This document shows positions 17,767-28,132 of a stretch of DNA of 64,000 nt, in pieces. The stretch is from Atlanticothrix silvestris CENA357. Its GTDB lineage: Bacteria; Cyanobacteriota; Cyanobacteriia; Cyanobacteriales; Nostocaceae. The notes beneath the pieces are model-generated. The model did no database searches and had not been told where the DNA came from. It saw only the letters and a list, made by a program, of their open reading frames with translations. The stretch spans positions 1 through 64,000 of the forward strand of contig NZ_JAECZB010000019.1 of NCBI RefSeq assembly GCF_016056295.1, given 5' to 3'. The position numbers and the translations under genes are program-made. How positions within the stretch are numbered: the stretch's first letter is position 1; each line of letters begins with the position of its first letter.

Positions 17767-17813
17767 AAAAGCGGTCATAAGTTATTATCTTTTTCAAAAT
17801 AATCCTGACCGCG
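17767..17813 (-). terminator. Terminator downstream of the GT4 glycosyltransferase gene
   Basis: On the minus strand GCGGTCA (17807-17813) pairs with TGACCGC (17773-17779), with an inner ATTATT/ATAAT pairing. The stem is followed by TTTTTTG. It sits between the glycosyltransferase stop codon and rqcH, which is next on the same strand. Confidence 0.65.
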
Positions 17814-17969
17814 TTTATCCTAGCAGTAATTTTCTTAAAATTGTCTTGTCTATTTGTTGAAATTTCTACTATTGGGGTTTGAAGTTCTTAACTCCTAGTT
17901 AAATCCCAAGTTGGCTTAAAATTGTTGTTATTATACATTTCCTATTAACAACCAAAAAGCATGAAAAAT

Positions 17970-19241
17970 TTATTGAGTAAGCAATGCAGCTTCTTTGGTT
18001 ACTGGTTGCTCCAAAAATTGGGTGTAAAGTTCAGCGAGTTGATTTGCTACACCATCCCAACTAAACTTAGTTTCGACAAGCTTTCTGCCAGCTTTACCTA
18101 ATTCATCTCGCCATTCTGGATTTAATAAAATTCGGTCGATAGCAGATGCAAAGGCAGTGACATTTTGTGGTGGCGCTAATAAACCTGTTTCTTCTGGAAT
18201 TACAGTAAACTGAAGTCCGCCAACATCACTTGCTACCACTGGTGTACTACTTGCCATTGCTTCGATCGCTACAAGTCCGAAGGGTTCATAGTGGCTGGGA
18301 ACAACGCAAACATCAGCAGCAGCATAGTAAGTTGGCAAAATTTCTTGACTAAGGCGACCAGTGAAGATGGTACAGTCATTCATTTTCAACTCATTGACAA
18401 TGTTCTCAATGCGATCGCGTTCAATACCGTCGCTGTTACCTGGAGTACTACCGCCACCAATAATTAGCTGGAGGTTCTTAGAACGACGTAATTGAGATTC
18501 ATTGATTGCACGCACCAAGGTTTCTATACCTTTACGCGAGTCAAAACGTCCCACATAAAATACAAGTTTAGTTTCTGGAGTAATTCCCAACTTGGATCTG
18601 GCTGCTTGTCGTTCAATCGCACCAAATCGCCGAATATCAGTACCACAGGGAATAATATCAATAGTGCCTTGACTAGAGACAAGCGATCGCATGTGTTGTT
18701 TTTCTTGGGGGCTTGTCGCCACAATCCTTTCTGCTGTCTCTAAAACCTTTGTTTCCACTGCTAATCGCTGAGTAGCTATTAAGGGGATAATTTCTATCGT
18801 GTTGTACTTGACTGCTCCTAAAGAGTGATATGTATGAATTTGTTTACTACCTTGAATTTTTTTCAGTTCCATTCCTATCCAACTAGAGTGCCAATAGTTT
18901 GTGTGAACTAAGGGATATGTAATATCATTTGCTTTTTGGAATTGAAGCAAACTATCCAAGAATTTTGGCAAATAATCAAAAAGATCATCTCGCGGTACAA
19001 ACTTTACAGGGCCAGCTATTAGACGAATAGTTCGACAATTTTGACTATGTTGAACAACTGGATCTTGCTCTTTACTGACTTTCCGGGTAAACATATCAAC
19101 TTGCCATCCTAGCTGCCCTAGTGCTTCACCCACATGGCGCACATAGACGTTTTGTCCTGCAGCTTCTTCTTTACCAATTTCAATCGCTGGGTCTCCGTGG
19201 ACGGAAATCAGGGCGATGCGTTTTTCAGTGGTAGAGTTCAT
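17970..19241 (-). CDS. GT4-family glycosyltransferase, sucrose-phosphate-synthase-like
   Basis: This is a retaining GT-B glycosyltransferase of about 423 residues. I use the ATG at 19241 (MNSTTEKRIALISVHGDP); the upstream TTG at 19307 adds residues unlike the family. The N-terminal half has EIGKEEAAGQNVYVRHVGEAL, the glycine-rich acceptor region shared with sucrose-phosphate synthases and MshA-type enzymes. The C-terminal half has FYVGRFDSRKGIETLV and the nucleotide-sugar motif EPFGLVAIEAMA (the E-x7-E pair). Cyanobacteria use minimal enzymes of this type for sucrose synthesis, but they also have related enzymes for other glycosides. The acceptor is not fixed, and no phosphatase neighbour helps. 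Confidence 0.85.
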   Translation of the reverse strand: MNSTTEKRIALISVHGDPAIEIGKEEAAGQNVYVRHVGEALGQLGWQVDMFTRKVSKEQDPVVQHSQNCRTIRLIAGPVKFVPRDDLFDYLPKFLDSLLQFQKANDITYPLVHTNYWHSSWIGMELKKIQGSKQIHTYHSLGAVKYNTIEIIPLIATQRLAVETKVLETAERIVATSPQEKQHMRSLVSSQGTIDIIPCGTDIRRFGAIERQAARSKLGITPETKLVFYVGRFDSRKGIETLVRAINESQLRRSKNLQLIIGGGSTPGNSDGIERDRIENIVNELKMNDCTIFTGRLSQEILPTYYAAADVCVVPSHYEPFGLVAIEAMASSTPVVASDVGGLQFTVIPEETGLLAPPQNVTAFASAIDRILLNPEWRDELGKAGRKLVETKFSWDGVANQLAELYTQFLEQPVTKEAALLTQ

Positions 19242-20005
19242 AGTTGTGCTGCTGTTATCACAAGGTATTAGGTGGTTTGAAGTCTGCGAAACGCAAACTT
19301 CACCCAAGTAAATTATTTAAAAATTTTGAGTAATTTTTATTTTATTTTAAATATGTCAAGGATTTTTTTATATCTACTACCAAGACTCTACTTCTGTCTT
19401 AAGTATTTATATTTAATTTTTTATGCATCAATCGCAATATTAATATTTAATGCCTGCGATAGATGAACTTTCATTTAATTAGTGTATTTTTTATAGAGAG
19501 TTCTTACGTAAGTCCTAATAGAGAGTAGAGAAAATTTAAATCCCCCTAATTGTTTATACATGAAGTACATACACATAGGGGGATTCATTGTATATCTTAC
19601 TTTTAATCTTTGGAAACAAAAAAATACAAAAGTAGCTTTCAGTAAAATATACTTATGTGATAATGAGTTGTTCAGATTGAGTAGTTCTGGTTTACCCTTA
19701 CCTTGACTGTTCTGACTCTGGAAAATGTTGCACAAGTGTAGTGCAGTTAAAGCAGTGCGATCGCAATTGTTAAGATATTGGGCCAGTTTTTTACTGTTAT
19801 CCTTAGCAAACAGAACACTTTATTAATTGCATATTGTGTCTGTTTCGCTGAGAGGAACTTAAGGCACTGGTCTTTTGATTAATGACTATGGCTAAACGTT
19901 TAATCTCAAACGTCAGCCAAGCCTTTCCGCGAAACCTTTTTACTTACCACCTTTTACCTAACAGACGCGATCGCACTTACAATAATGGCTGCAAGTACCA
20001 TGCAC
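19242..20005. other. AT-rich intergenic region with a long-loop hairpin
   Basis: This is the upstream region of the glycosyltransferase and the downstream region of the RNA-binding protein gene. AATCCCCCTA (19539-19548) and TAGGGGGATT (19576-19585) form a 10-bp perfect stem around a 27-nt loop; no adjoining gene explains it. A minus-strand frame crossing it looks spurious. The HIP1-like site near 19757 is unremarkable. Confidence 0.4.
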
Positions 20006-20500
20006 TTAGTTTGTAGTTTGTGCGGCTAGCATCTGCTTGAGCTTTTCTAGTTCAGAAGCCCAACGGGGATCTGGACGAATAGCATCTGAGTCAGCAGTGG
20101 TGTTGCTGGTTTCACGAGTACCACCACCACGTCTGGACTTCTTAGCACTTTTCTCACGACGATTGTTGTCTTTATTAATGTTTGGAGCAGGGTGACTACT
20201 AGCAGGAGTAGTAGCTTTAGGGGCTTGATCCTCGTTCTCCTCACCTTTTGTCCTAGGTAATGCCTTTTCTAGCTTGATGGGAGTTTCTTTAAACAAGTGG
20301 CCATTATACTTTTCAATAATTTGGTCAGCTTGTTCGTCATTGTTGACTGTAAGAAAACCGAAACCACGGCATTTGCCAGTTTTACGATCTTTAATTAGTT
20401 TAGTTGTAACAGCATCACCTTCTTCGGCAAAAACTGCTTGTAGATCTTGACGATCTATTTCTTCTTTTGGCAAATTGCCTATATATAGGCGAATAGACAT
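20006..20500 (-). CDS. RRM-domain RNA-binding protein (cyanobacterial Rbp)
   Basis: This 164-residue protein has one RNA recognition motif at residues 1-82: RNP2 is LYIGNL (5-10) and RNP1 is KCRGFGFLTV. It is followed by a low-complexity, Lys/Arg/Gly/Ser-rich tail with RREKSAKKSRRGGG and a helical end (RWASELEKLKQMLAAQ). Cyanobacterial Rbp proteins bind RNA, and several are induced by cold and affect mRNA fate. This one has a longer tail than the typical ~100-residue Gly-rich form. Its upstream region has an untranslated leader of unknown length. Start: ATG 20498-20500, with CTGGAGG about 8 bases upstream. Confidence 0.9.
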   Translation of the reverse strand: MSIRLYIGNLPKEEIDRQDLQAVFAEEGDAVTTKLIKDRKTGKCRGFGFLTVNNDEQADQIIEKYNGHLFKETPIKLEKALPRTKGEENEDQAPKATTPASSHPAPNINKDNNRREKSAKKSRRGGGTRETSNTTADSDAIRPDPRWASELEKLKQMLAAQTTN

Positions 20501-20910
20501 GAACTATACCTCCAGAGTTGAATGAACATGGCAAGGCAAGAAAACAATCGCTTGGCTTTGGCTTTTCTTTTAAATAGATGCTATTAACCAAGGCTGCCAT
20601 AAACCAATTTTTTTACTCCAAACTGTCAACCTATACAATACAGTTTTTCGTTGGGATCAATCTTGTTTAATCCAAAAGCCCACACAAATTCCAGCTAATA
20701 CCACCTTAATTCTAAGAATTTTAAATTTATTAGCCTCTTGTTTGCCACAGTAAATATTTTTTCAGTGCCGTTGCCCGCAGAATTGAATACCATCCCTTAG
20801 ATTACCACGGTATTTTCTACGTAGCTAGTTCACCGCATACATTTTTGAAAACATTATGATTGCATCGTAGCATAAAGTAAAGTTTTTTTCTCAAGAATGG
20901 ATATAGGAAA
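20501..20910. other. rbp upstream region
   Basis: No gene is visible. The segment next to the start codon has a strong binding site (CTGGAGG) and lies in AT-rich sequence, as expected for the leader of a cold-type Rbp gene. The rest (20640-20900) shows no repeats or frames of note. Confidence 0.35.
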
Positions 20911-20933
20911 CAAAAACCAGCCGAGGGCTGGTT
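20911..20933 (-). terminator. Terminator downstream of the M48-like gene
   Basis: AACCAGCC (20915-20922) and GGCTGGTT (20926-20933) form an 8-bp stem with a 3-nt loop. On the minus strand it is followed by TTTTTG. It lies about 170 bp after the M48-like stop codon. Confidence 0.7.
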
Positions 20934-21100
20934 GGTTTGCTGCTGTGTTGGGAAGATAAAAACGGTAAAGCAATAATCAAGCCATTACGTTGATTAATAT
21001 CAGTACCTTGGGGTTGTGTAAATAAATGTAACATTTGTGAAGGATGTTTGCAACTTTTGTTTACATTCTGTTCAATTTTGGTAATGAACACTGACAGAGG

Positions 21101-23365
21101 CTAGCCAGTGAGGAAAATATATGCACCCCAAGCTTGTGCTGCAACTGCCAAAACAGTAGACCAAATGGGATGAGGACTATGAATTGTTTTACCACTTTGA
21201 GTTTGTAATGTTTGGATATCAATCCAGGGTGTTGCTCCTCGGCGGAACCAGCCAATTACAGTAACTTGGCGACCGATCAAATCTTGGGGATTAACTGATT
21301 GCCCTAACCAGGAAATGTGATGTAATTTCACTAAACCTGTGCTGGACTGGAGAATTAAGTCTTGTGCTACGCAGTTACCTATGCCCTGACGGCCTAGGAG
21401 TTTGCCCACAAGATGCACCTTAATGCTATCAATGGGTATGGCAGATGGATTGGCTAATAGGTTGGGCAAAAGGTGATCAGTTTGCACATTGGCAGTTTTG
21501 ATATCTGGAAAAAAAGAATTCATCCGAATCACCGTACCGATGCTGAAGCCAATTAATAGGCAGCCTGTCACGAAAGACCAATCTTCGTAGATCCACTTTA
21601 AGTTCAAAAATTTGAATGTGAAGGCAGTTTGCCAACTCAGCCAAATCAAACCTGCAAATACAAAACCTAGGGGAATGCCCAAAAAAGGAGCGATTTGTAA
21701 TAAAAAGGATTGACGCGTTACCTTTAAAGACTGTTGACTTAAAGATTGCTGACTAGTCAGATGTAGTTCTGGGTCTATATGCCAGTGGTGGGCTATTTGA
21801 CAGAGACGCTGGATGCGATCGCCTATTAAAGGATGACTATTATTAATTGCCAACCATCGCCGATAGGGGTTGAGATTATCCCACATCAACAGAGATTCAA
21901 AAGTGAGATGACCCGCAACACTACCCAAAGCGAGGCTCTGTTGATAACCTACTGGTGTGAGGAGATTCAAGCTTTCTAACTGCCAACTCGTGTGTTCTGC
22001 TTTTTGAATATCGCTAGCAATGCCAATGGCAATTTTGAGTAAGGCGCGAGTCAAAGCATTGGGATTACCGGTAATTTCAGCTGCTAGGCGATCGCTATAA
22101 TAAAGCCGCAAACGCGACAACCATAAAGTAGTACCAGTCAACAAACACCAAAATCCATAACAAATACTAGCCGCGATAGTGACTGGCCAGTACCAAATGC
22201 CCTTTGATAATTTGTTTCCCCACTCCGATAATTGCTGATATAACCTGTAAGTTGGTAAAGTCACCAGCAACACCAAAGACATGACTACAAAATCCCAGTG
22301 GGCAATATGTCCTAGTTGTGCAGCGTAAATTGTCGCAATCTCATCGTCTGCTAGTTGTTCTAAAAGTCCCTGACTGACTACAATTCGGGCATTGCGGGGT
22401 AAATTTCCATAAGTCAGGGCTAATGGTGCAGCTATTGGCAAAATCAGCAGTTTGGGAATTTGCCAGTGGCGCTGTTGGCAATAGCGGTGTAGCACTCTCC
22501 CTGTTTCCCGACTGTAATTATTCAAGACATCTTTAGATAATGGTCGCTGGCCATAAAAGTTTGCCAATAGCCAATCCAATAACCAAGGCGATAGAGCGAT
22601 CGCTGTGAATAAAACAATTAACAAAAATGGGGTAGGATTGCGGTATAAAAACTGTAATGGTTCCAGATAGGGCAACTTAATTAAAGTGTAGTTAATTGCT
22701 CCCATTGCCCCCTTGAGTATTTCCCGCATTACCCAAAATAGAGCCACAAATGTTCCTACCGCTAGCAAACGCAAGGGGATTAAACTTGGTTTACGTAGAG
22801 GTTGCCATACCTTGGCGCGTTTTGCTTGTCGCCAATAAACGCCAAATTCTTTGGTTTGAGTGTAGCCCACAGAGCCAAATAAACCACCTTTTGGTGTGAC
22901 AGTTGTTTCTATAAATTTATTTTGGAAACCATTAGATGGTAAAGCCTGAGAATTACTACGACTGGTAGTTTCCACTTCAGAATTTTGTGGTTTTGGACGT
23001 GAGGCTGCTGAGGCTTGGGGATGATCTGAGGCTGAATTATCAAAAGCAACAAATCCAGTTGCTGAGTTTTTGGATTCTTTTTTTTGAGTTTTTTTGCTTT
23101 TTGTCAAATGTGTGAGCGCGCGTTCTGCCCACTCTTTAACCTGTGGATTCTTACTTTGTGTGAGGGTTTGACACAGAGCGATCGCCTTGCGGATTTCGCC
23201 AATGCGTGCATAAGCCATCACTAAACCAACGCGGGCTTGCAAGCTAGCAGTCCCATTACCCTGGCTACTAGCCAAAGGCTCTAGTTGAGCGATCGCTGTT
23301 TGGTAATTTCCCTGTTTTAGGGAAACTAAACCCGCCTCCAAAGATGATTCGGCATGTGAAGGCAT
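21101..23365 (-). CDS. M48-like multi-pass membrane protein with TPR region, zinc motif degenerate
   Basis: This is a membrane protein of about 754 residues. I start at ATG 23365 (MPSHAESSLEAGL); a GTG at 23404 is possible and is used for the residue numbers below. Residues 15-115 form TPR-like helices (LKQGNYQTAIAQLEPLA). Several membrane segments follow, then a region clearly related to M48 (HtpX/Ste24) proteases: RNARIVVSQGLLEQLADDEI and AAQLGHIAHWDF. Instead of HExxH it has AQLGH at 362-366, and the third-ligand motif reads YYSD at 435-438 where a Glu is expected. The zinc site is therefore probably lost. A C-terminal OB-like domain (LVKLHHISWLG, GRQVTVIGWFRRG) follows, then a last membrane helix. 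Function is unknown; a scaffold or pseudoprotease role is an inference. Confidence 0.82.
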   Translation of the reverse strand: MPSHAESSLEAGLVSLKQGNYQTAIAQLEPLASSQGNGTASLQARVGLVMAYARIGEIRKAIALCQTLTQSKNPQVKEWAERALTHLTKSKKTQKKESKNSATGFVAFDNSASDHPQASAASRPKPQNSEVETTSRSNSQALPSNGFQNKFIETTVTPKGGLFGSVGYTQTKEFGVYWRQAKRAKVWQPLRKPSLIPLRLLAVGTFVALFWVMREILKGAMGAINYTLIKLPYLEPLQFLYRNPTPFLLIVLFTAIALSPWLLDWLLANFYGQRPLSKDVLNNYSRETGRVLHRYCQQRHWQIPKLLILPIAAPLALTYGNLPRNARIVVSQGLLEQLADDEIATIYAAQLGHIAHWDFVVMSLVLLVTLPTYRLYQQLSEWGNKLSKGIWYWPVTIAASICYGFWCLLTGTTLWLSRLRLYYSDRLAAEITGNPNALTRALLKIAIGIASDIQKAEHTSWQLESLNLLTPVGYQQSLALGSVAGHLTFESLLMWDNLNPYRRWLAINNSHPLIGDRIQRLCQIAHHWHIDPELHLTSQQSLSQQSLKVTRQSFLLQIAPFLGIPLGFVFAGLIWLSWQTAFTFKFLNLKWIYEDWSFVTGCLLIGFSIGTVIRMNSFFPDIKTANVQTDHLLPNLLANPSAIPIDSIKVHLVGKLLGRQGIGNCVAQDLILQSSTGLVKLHHISWLGQSVNPQDLIGRQVTVIGWFRRGATPWIDIQTLQTQSGKTIHSPHPIWSTVLAVAAQAWGAYIFLTG

Positions 23366-23455
23366 AAAACTTCTGGCACTCCAATCTCTTCTAACTAAAT
23401 CCACGGTTTGGTAAAACGCGAATCTCGGATGCCGTGGACATCAACGTATGCCCAG

Positions 23456-25084
23456 TTATTCTTCCATTGCTTGTTGAGCAGAAAATACCGGGGCGATCGC
23501 GCTTAATTTTAAATCTGGATGATCTCCCTGTAACTGTTGGCAATTCCATTCATTCCGGAATAGCAATACCGGGCGACCCATACTATCTTTGACGGTGGTG
23601 GTATTGAATATACGTCCCACCTTATTCAAAGCTTCCCAACCACCTTCAACCCAACGGGCTACGCTATAAGGCAATAATTCTAGCAAGGTTTCCACACCGT
23701 ACTCATTTTGCAAGCGAAATTGCACCACTTCAAATTGCAACTGACCCACCGCTGCCATAATTGGGTCGCGTTTGGCTTCATCAGCTGAGTACATAATTTG
23801 CACTGCACCCTCTTCCCGCAATTCTGAAATGCCTTTTTGGAATTGCTTAAACTTCGAGGGGTTGGGATTCCTAAGAGTCGCAAACAGTTCCGGTGAAAAA
23901 TACGGAATTCCTTCATATTCCAGCTTTTGCCCCGTGTAAATTGTATCGCCGATCGCAAAAACACCAGGATTGTTCAAACCGATCACATCGCCAGGATAAG
24001 CTTCATCAATCGATTCCCTCTCTTGAGCAAAAAGTTTTTGCGGACGAGACAGGCGGACGACTTTGCCAGTGCGAGCATGATTCACTGTCATATCTTTTTC
24101 AAACTTACCTGTACAGACCCGGATAAATGCGACGCGATCGCGGTGTTTCGGGTCCATGTTGGCTTGCAGCTTAAAGACAAACCCTGAAAAGTCAGGGTAG
24201 GTGGGAGGAACTTCGCCGACGCTGCTGTTATGGGAACCGGGTTTAAGGGCATAGTCAAGGAAGTACTTGAGGAATAACTCTACCCCAAAGTTGGTCATAG
24301 CACTACCAAAGAAAACCGGGGTCATTTTTCCTTGATGGATGAGTTGTAAATTCAGTTCCGGGCCAACACCTTCTAAAAGTTCTAAATCATTTTTCAGTTG
24401 GTGGTACAACTCTTGTTCTAGAAGTTCTTCAATTTGGGCATCACCCAAATTTACAATCGTATTGCGGGCTTCCTTACTACCGTGGGCACTGCGCTCAAAT
24501 AGGTGAATTTGTTGTTGATTCCGATCAAAAACTCCTTTAAAGCGATCGCCCATACCAATCGGCCAATTAACTGCATAGGTCTGCAACCCCAATTCTTGCT
24601 CTATCTCGTCTAACAGTTCTAAAGGTTCTCTTCCCGGACGATCAAGTTTGTTTACAAAGGTAAAAATAGGTAGACCCCGCAACTTGCATACTTCAAATAA
24701 CTTTCGTGTTTGCGGTTCTAAACCTTTGGCTGCATCAATTAACATCACCGCATTATCGGCGGCGGCTAAAGTTCGATAAGTATCTTCACTAAAATCTTGG
24801 TGTCCAGGTGTATCTAATAAATTTATTTGACAGTTTTGGTATGTAAACTGTAATACTGTAGATGTAATGGAGATTCCCCGTTGTTGTTCCATTGCCATCC
24901 AGTCTGAGGTCGCCTTTCGCTGCGCCCTGCGTGCCTTAACTGCCCCAGCTTCATGAATTGCACCTCCGTATAATAGAAGTTTTTCTGTGAGTGTAGTTTT
25001 ACCTGCATCAGGGTGAGAAATAATCGCAAAGTTGCGACGAAGTTCAACTGCTTTATGAATCTCTGATTGAAGTTCAGTTGACAT
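23456..25084 (-). CDS. prfC: Peptide chain release factor 3
   Basis: This 542-residue translational GTPase removes release factors 1 and 2 from the ribosome after termination. The G domain is complete: G1 in [16 protein letters not shown]2 around [12 protein letters not shown]3 DTPGHQDF, G4 NKLDR. The switch II stretch [16 protein letters not shown] is specific for RF3 rather than EF-G. The C-terminal part carries [20 protein letters not shown] and GAVQIMYS, as in RF3. Length is as usual. It starts at ATG 25084 and is divergent from the DUF4870 gene. Its stop lies 90 bp before the M48-like start; co-transcription is possible but not shown. Confidence 0.96.
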   Translation of the reverse strand: MSTELQSEIHKAVELRRNFAIISHPDAGKTTLTEKLLLYGGAIHEAGAVKARRAQRKATSDWMAMEQQRGISITSTVLQFTYQNCQINLLDTPGHQDFSEDTYRTLAAADNAVMLIDAAKGLEPQTRKLFEVCKLRGLPIFTFVNKLDRPGREPLELLDEIEQELGLQTYAVNWPIGMGDRFKGVFDRNQQQIHLFERSAHGSKEARNTIVNLGDAQIEELLEQELYHQLKNDLELLEGVGPELNLQLIHQGKMTPVFFGSAMTNFGVELFLKYFLDYALKPGSHNSSVGEVPPTYPDFSGFVFKLQANMDPKHRDRVAFIRVCTGKFEKDMTVNHARTGKVVRLSRPQKLFAQERESIDEAYPGDVIGLNNPGVFAIGDTIYTGQKLEYEGIPYFSPELFATLRNPNPSKFKQFQKGISELREEGAVQIMYSADEAKRDPIMAAVGQLQFEVVQFRLQNEYGVETLLELLPYSVARWVEGGWEALNKVGRIFNTTTVKDSMGRPVLLFRNEWNCQQLQGDHPDLKLSAIAPVFSAQQAMEE

Positions 25085-25219
25085 AAATTATGTTCAATTC
25101 CTTGTTACTTAACTTAACTTAATGTTTTTCTACTTGAGCGAGTCTTTTAATCTTAAAACAACGACGCTCGTGATAGGGTCGTAATATAGGAAAGAACCTT
25201 ATTTAATAGGGAAAAACAA

Positions 25220-25561
25220 ATGTACGAGCCAGACAAGCGAAAGCTGTTATCTGCTTTATGTCATGGAGCCATTTTTTTTAGTACAACTTTTGTCTCTGTA
25301 GGTTTACCTATTGCCTTACTGTTCATAACTGATGATCCCGTTGTTAAGGGGAATGCCCAAGAATCCATTAATTTTCACTTTAATGTCTGGCTTTATGGAA
25401 CTATAATTGCAATATTGATCTGGTTAACTCTTGGTTTGCTCTTGCCATTGGCAGGACTTGGATATTTGCTGCACTGGGGACTGACAATTTGGGCGATCGC
25501 TCACGTACTCACTAATCCTGATCAACCTTTTCGTTATCCCTTTATTTTCCGAGTTTTCTAA
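25220..25561 (+). CDS. DUF4870 / Tic20-like small membrane protein
   Basis: This 113-residue protein has three or four hydrophobic segments: CHGAIFFSTTFVSVGLPIAL, VWLYGTIIAILIWLTLGLL, LAGLGYLLHWGLTIWAIAHV. It shows the DUF4870 signature around NAQESINFHFNVWLYG and a conserved NPDQPFRYPFIFR end. The family is related to the chloroplast import component Tic20, but bacterial members have no established role. It has an ATG start behind AATAGGGAAAAAC. It stands alone, divergent from prfC. Confidence 0.85.
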   Translation: MYEPDKRKLLSALCHGAIFFSTTFVSVGLPIALLFITDDPVVKGNAQESINFHFNVWLYGTIIAILIWLTLGLLLPLAGLGYLLHWGLTIWAIAHVLTNPDQPFRYPFIFRVF

Positions 25562-25872
25562 CACAAATAATGATAATTGGGGTTAGAAAATTAATAGTTC
25601 AGTCCTGGAAAAATTCTCTAGACCCCATTGTCTCATTTTCTTTATTATTTATTGGGTATTTATTGGGTATATTTCTGATATTTTTGTCTTAGTATACAGC
25701 GTAACAATGGCAACAAAGCTGTAAAATACGAAATTGCCCCACAGTTTGAGCAAGAGTAGGGCAAGGGTCAGTTAAGCACTGTTTGTAGTCTGTTCCATAA
25801 CAGCAGAGTTCTACCCTGCTTTTGTGACGCTTTGTCTTGTGTCCATTGCGTTGTTTTTCTTGACAAAAATTT
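25562..25872. other. hemB upstream region
   Basis: About 310 bases without a gene. A short direct repeat (TATTTATTGGGTA, about 25644-25672) is visible. The promoter of hemB must lie here, but no clear operator or riboswitch fold can be recognised. Confidence 0.35.
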
Positions 25873-26853
25873 ATGTTTCCAATACATCGCCCACGTCGTC
25901 TGCGTACTCATCCCCAACTGCGCCGGATGGTACGTGAGACTGTCTTAACAACAAATGATTTAATTTACCCACTTTTTGCTGTTCCAGGTAGTGGAATTGC
26001 CAAAGAAGTGAAATCTATGCCTGGAGTTTACCAACTTTCGGTAGATAAAATTGTTGAAGAGGCAAAAGTAGTTTATGACTTAGGGATTCCCGCGATTATT
26101 TTATTTGGTATCCCTGAAGAGAAGGATGTTGATGCCACTGGCGCTTGGCATGATTGTGGTATTGTGCAAAAAGCAGCAACTGCGGTAAAAAAAGCAGTAC
26201 CAGATTTAATTGTCATTGCTGATACTTGTTTGTGTGAATATACAAGTCACGGTCACTGCGGTTATTTGCAAGTGGGCGATTTGACAGGACAAGTTCTTAA
26301 TGACCCTACCTTAGAATTGCTGAAAAAAACAGCAGTTTCTCAAGCACAAGCAGGTGCAGACATCATTGCACCTTCTGGGATGATGGATGGTTTTGTGCAG
26401 GCCATTCGTGAGGGTTTGGATGAAGCCGGATTCCAAAACACGCCGATTTTGTCTTATGCTGCTAAGTATGCTTCTGCTTACTATGGCCCATTTCGGGATG
26501 CAGCAGACTCGACACCGCAATTTGGAGACAGAAGAACTTATCAAATGGATCCAGGTAATGGTCGTGAAGCCATTAAAGAAGTTGAACTGGATATCGCCGA
26601 AGGTGCTGATATGCTTATGGTCAAGCCAGCTTTGGCCTACATGGACATTATCTGGCGCGTGAAGGAAGCAAGTAACTTACCCGTTGCTGCCTACAATGTT
26701 TCTGGTGAGTATTCCATGATTAAAGCTGCTGCTCTCAACGACTGGATTGATGAAAAGCGCGTGGTTCTGGAAACTTTGACCGGGTTTAAACGCGCTGGCG
26801 CAGATTTGATATTAACCTACCATGCCAAGGATGCGGCACGATGGTTACAGTAG
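25873..26853 (+). CDS. hemB: Delta-aminolevulinic acid dehydratase (porphobilinogen synthase)
   Basis: This 326-residue enzyme joins two molecules of 5-aminolevulinate to porphobilinogen, an early step in heme, chlorophyll and bilin synthesis. The two Schiff-base lysines are Lys198 ([17 protein letters not shown]) and Lys251 ([13 protein letters not shown]). The metal site has three cysteines, Cys119, Cys121 and Cys129 ([13 protein letters not shown]), so it is of the zinc-binding kind rather than the Asp-rich magnesium kind of plants. Length and start ([20 protein letters not shown]) are as in other cyanobacteria. Zinc dependence links it loosely to the zinc uptake genes at 9-12 kb, but no shared regulation is visible. 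Confidence 0.97.
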   Translation: MFPIHRPRRLRTHPQLRRMVRETVLTTNDLIYPLFAVPGSGIAKEVKSMPGVYQLSVDKIVEEAKVVYDLGIPAIILFGIPEEKDVDATGAWHDCGIVQKAATAVKKAVPDLIVIADTCLCEYTSHGHCGYLQVGDLTGQVLNDPTLELLKKTAVSQAQAGADIIAPSGMMDGFVQAIREGLDEAGFQNTPILSYAAKYASAYYGPFRDAADSTPQFGDRRTYQMDPGNGREAIKEVELDIAEGADMLMVKPALAYMDIIWRVKEASNLPVAAYNVSGEYSMIKAAALNDWIDEKRVVLETLTGFKRAGADLILTYHAKDAARWLQ

Positions 26854-27138
26854 GGTGCGCGATTGAGTAGGCATTATTTAAGCAGAGGCGCAGAGTTATT
26901 AACTGAAAACAGTGTTAACCAGCGCTTCTATTTTTTTCTAACAGTTTGCCTTGCTTAAACTCAAGCATAATTAAATTAACCTAGTTATCAATCCCTTTTT
27001 TTCCAATGGTGCTAACTTTGACAAGTAATTGTCTCAGATTTCTATGAGGAACTAATTTGTCATAGTGTAAGCGACCAAGAATTATGCCTGGATGTTAGAC
27101 AATCTTGAAAGTTAACGCCAGCCTAAACTTTTTGCCCT

Positions 27139-28059
27139 ATGCTACCAGTCATTTATTCCGACGAGTTTTTAGATCACAAGACTGGAAGATATCATCCAGA
27201 GAATCCAGAACGCCTGACAGCAATTGTCAACGCCCTCAAAGCATCTGCTTTTGCAGAACAAATTGCTTGGCAAAAGCCTACACCAGCATTAGAAAAGCGA
27301 TCGCTGATGCCTTTGTTAGTACAAACTCATAGCCCAGCTTACATTAAGAAACTTAAAGAAATCGCTACTACTGGTGGTGGTTATTTAGATGGAGATACGC
27401 CAGTCTCGCCACGAAGTTATGATGTCGCACTACTAGCTGTCAGTGCTTGGCTAGATGGAGTTGATACCGTGTTGGCTACAGCAAATCCGGCTTTTGTGCT
27501 AGCACGCCCGCCAGGACATCATGCTGAAAGTGATACTGGGATGGGCTTTTGCTTATTTTCTAATGCGGCGATCGCTGCTTTTTATGCCATAGAACAACCG
27601 GGAATTAAACGCGTCGCTATTTTAGATTGGGATGTGCATCATGGTAATGGTACTCAAGCGATCGTTGAAAATCATCCCCAAATTGCCTACTGTTCTCTAC
27701 ATCAATACCCTTGTTATCCCGGTACTGGTAAAGCTTCCGAACGGGGACTTCATGATAATGTCTTAAATCTACCCCTACCTCCTGGTAGTGATATCACCGT
27801 ATATCAACCACTGTTAGCCAACAAGGTAGTACCGTTTTTAACAGACTTTCAAGCCGATTTATTAATTGTTAGTGCTGGTTACGATGCCAATGCTACAGAT
27901 CCGTTGGCAAGTATCAATTTACAGCCAGAAAACTATGCTTTATTCACTGATTATTGTTTGGGGCTAACTCGTAAAATCATCTTTGGTTTGGAAGGTGGCT
28001 ATGATTTTACAGCACTTTCTCAATCAGTTTTAGCAACAATAGAACGCTGTTTAATTTAG
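27139..28059 (+). CDS. Histone deacetylase-family hydrolase
   Basis: This 306-residue protein belongs to the arginase/deacetylase fold. Bacterial members (acetoin-utilisation or acetylpolyamine amidohydrolase-like) remove acetyl groups from lysines or polyamines. Motifs in order are HPENPERLTAIVNAL, LARPPGHHAESDTGMGFCLF (the paired active-site histidines), RVAILDWDVHHGNGTQ (zinc ligands Asp and His), SAGYDANATDPLA (zinc-binding Asp) and GLEGGYD. All catalytic residues are present. No signal peptide is seen, so it acts in the cytosol. It is a single gene, 285 bp after hemB; the gap between them shows nothing of note. Confidence 0.92.
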   Translation: MLPVIYSDEFLDHKTGRYHPENPERLTAIVNALKASAFAEQIAWQKPTPALEKRSLMPLLVQTHSPAYIKKLKEIATTGGGYLDGDTPVSPRSYDVALLAVSAWLDGVDTVLATANPAFVLARPPGHHAESDTGMGFCLFSNAAIAAFYAIEQPGIKRVAILDWDVHHGNGTQAIVENHPQIAYCSLHQYPCYPGTGKASERGLHDNVLNLPLPPGSDITVYQPLLANKVVPFLTDFQADLLIVSAGYDANATDPLASINLQPENYALFTDYCLGLTRKIIFGLEGGYDFTALSQSVLATIERCLI

Positions 28060-28132
28060 GAAATTTCATTTATAAAATCATGCCTAATAATGCTGCTATA
28101 TAATAGTTTTATTATGGATGGAATACGCCACT

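Noticed and set aside
19475-19735. 86-residue minus-strand frame
   Set aside because: It crosses a hairpin with a 10-bp stem and its sequence has no family features or plausible binding site.
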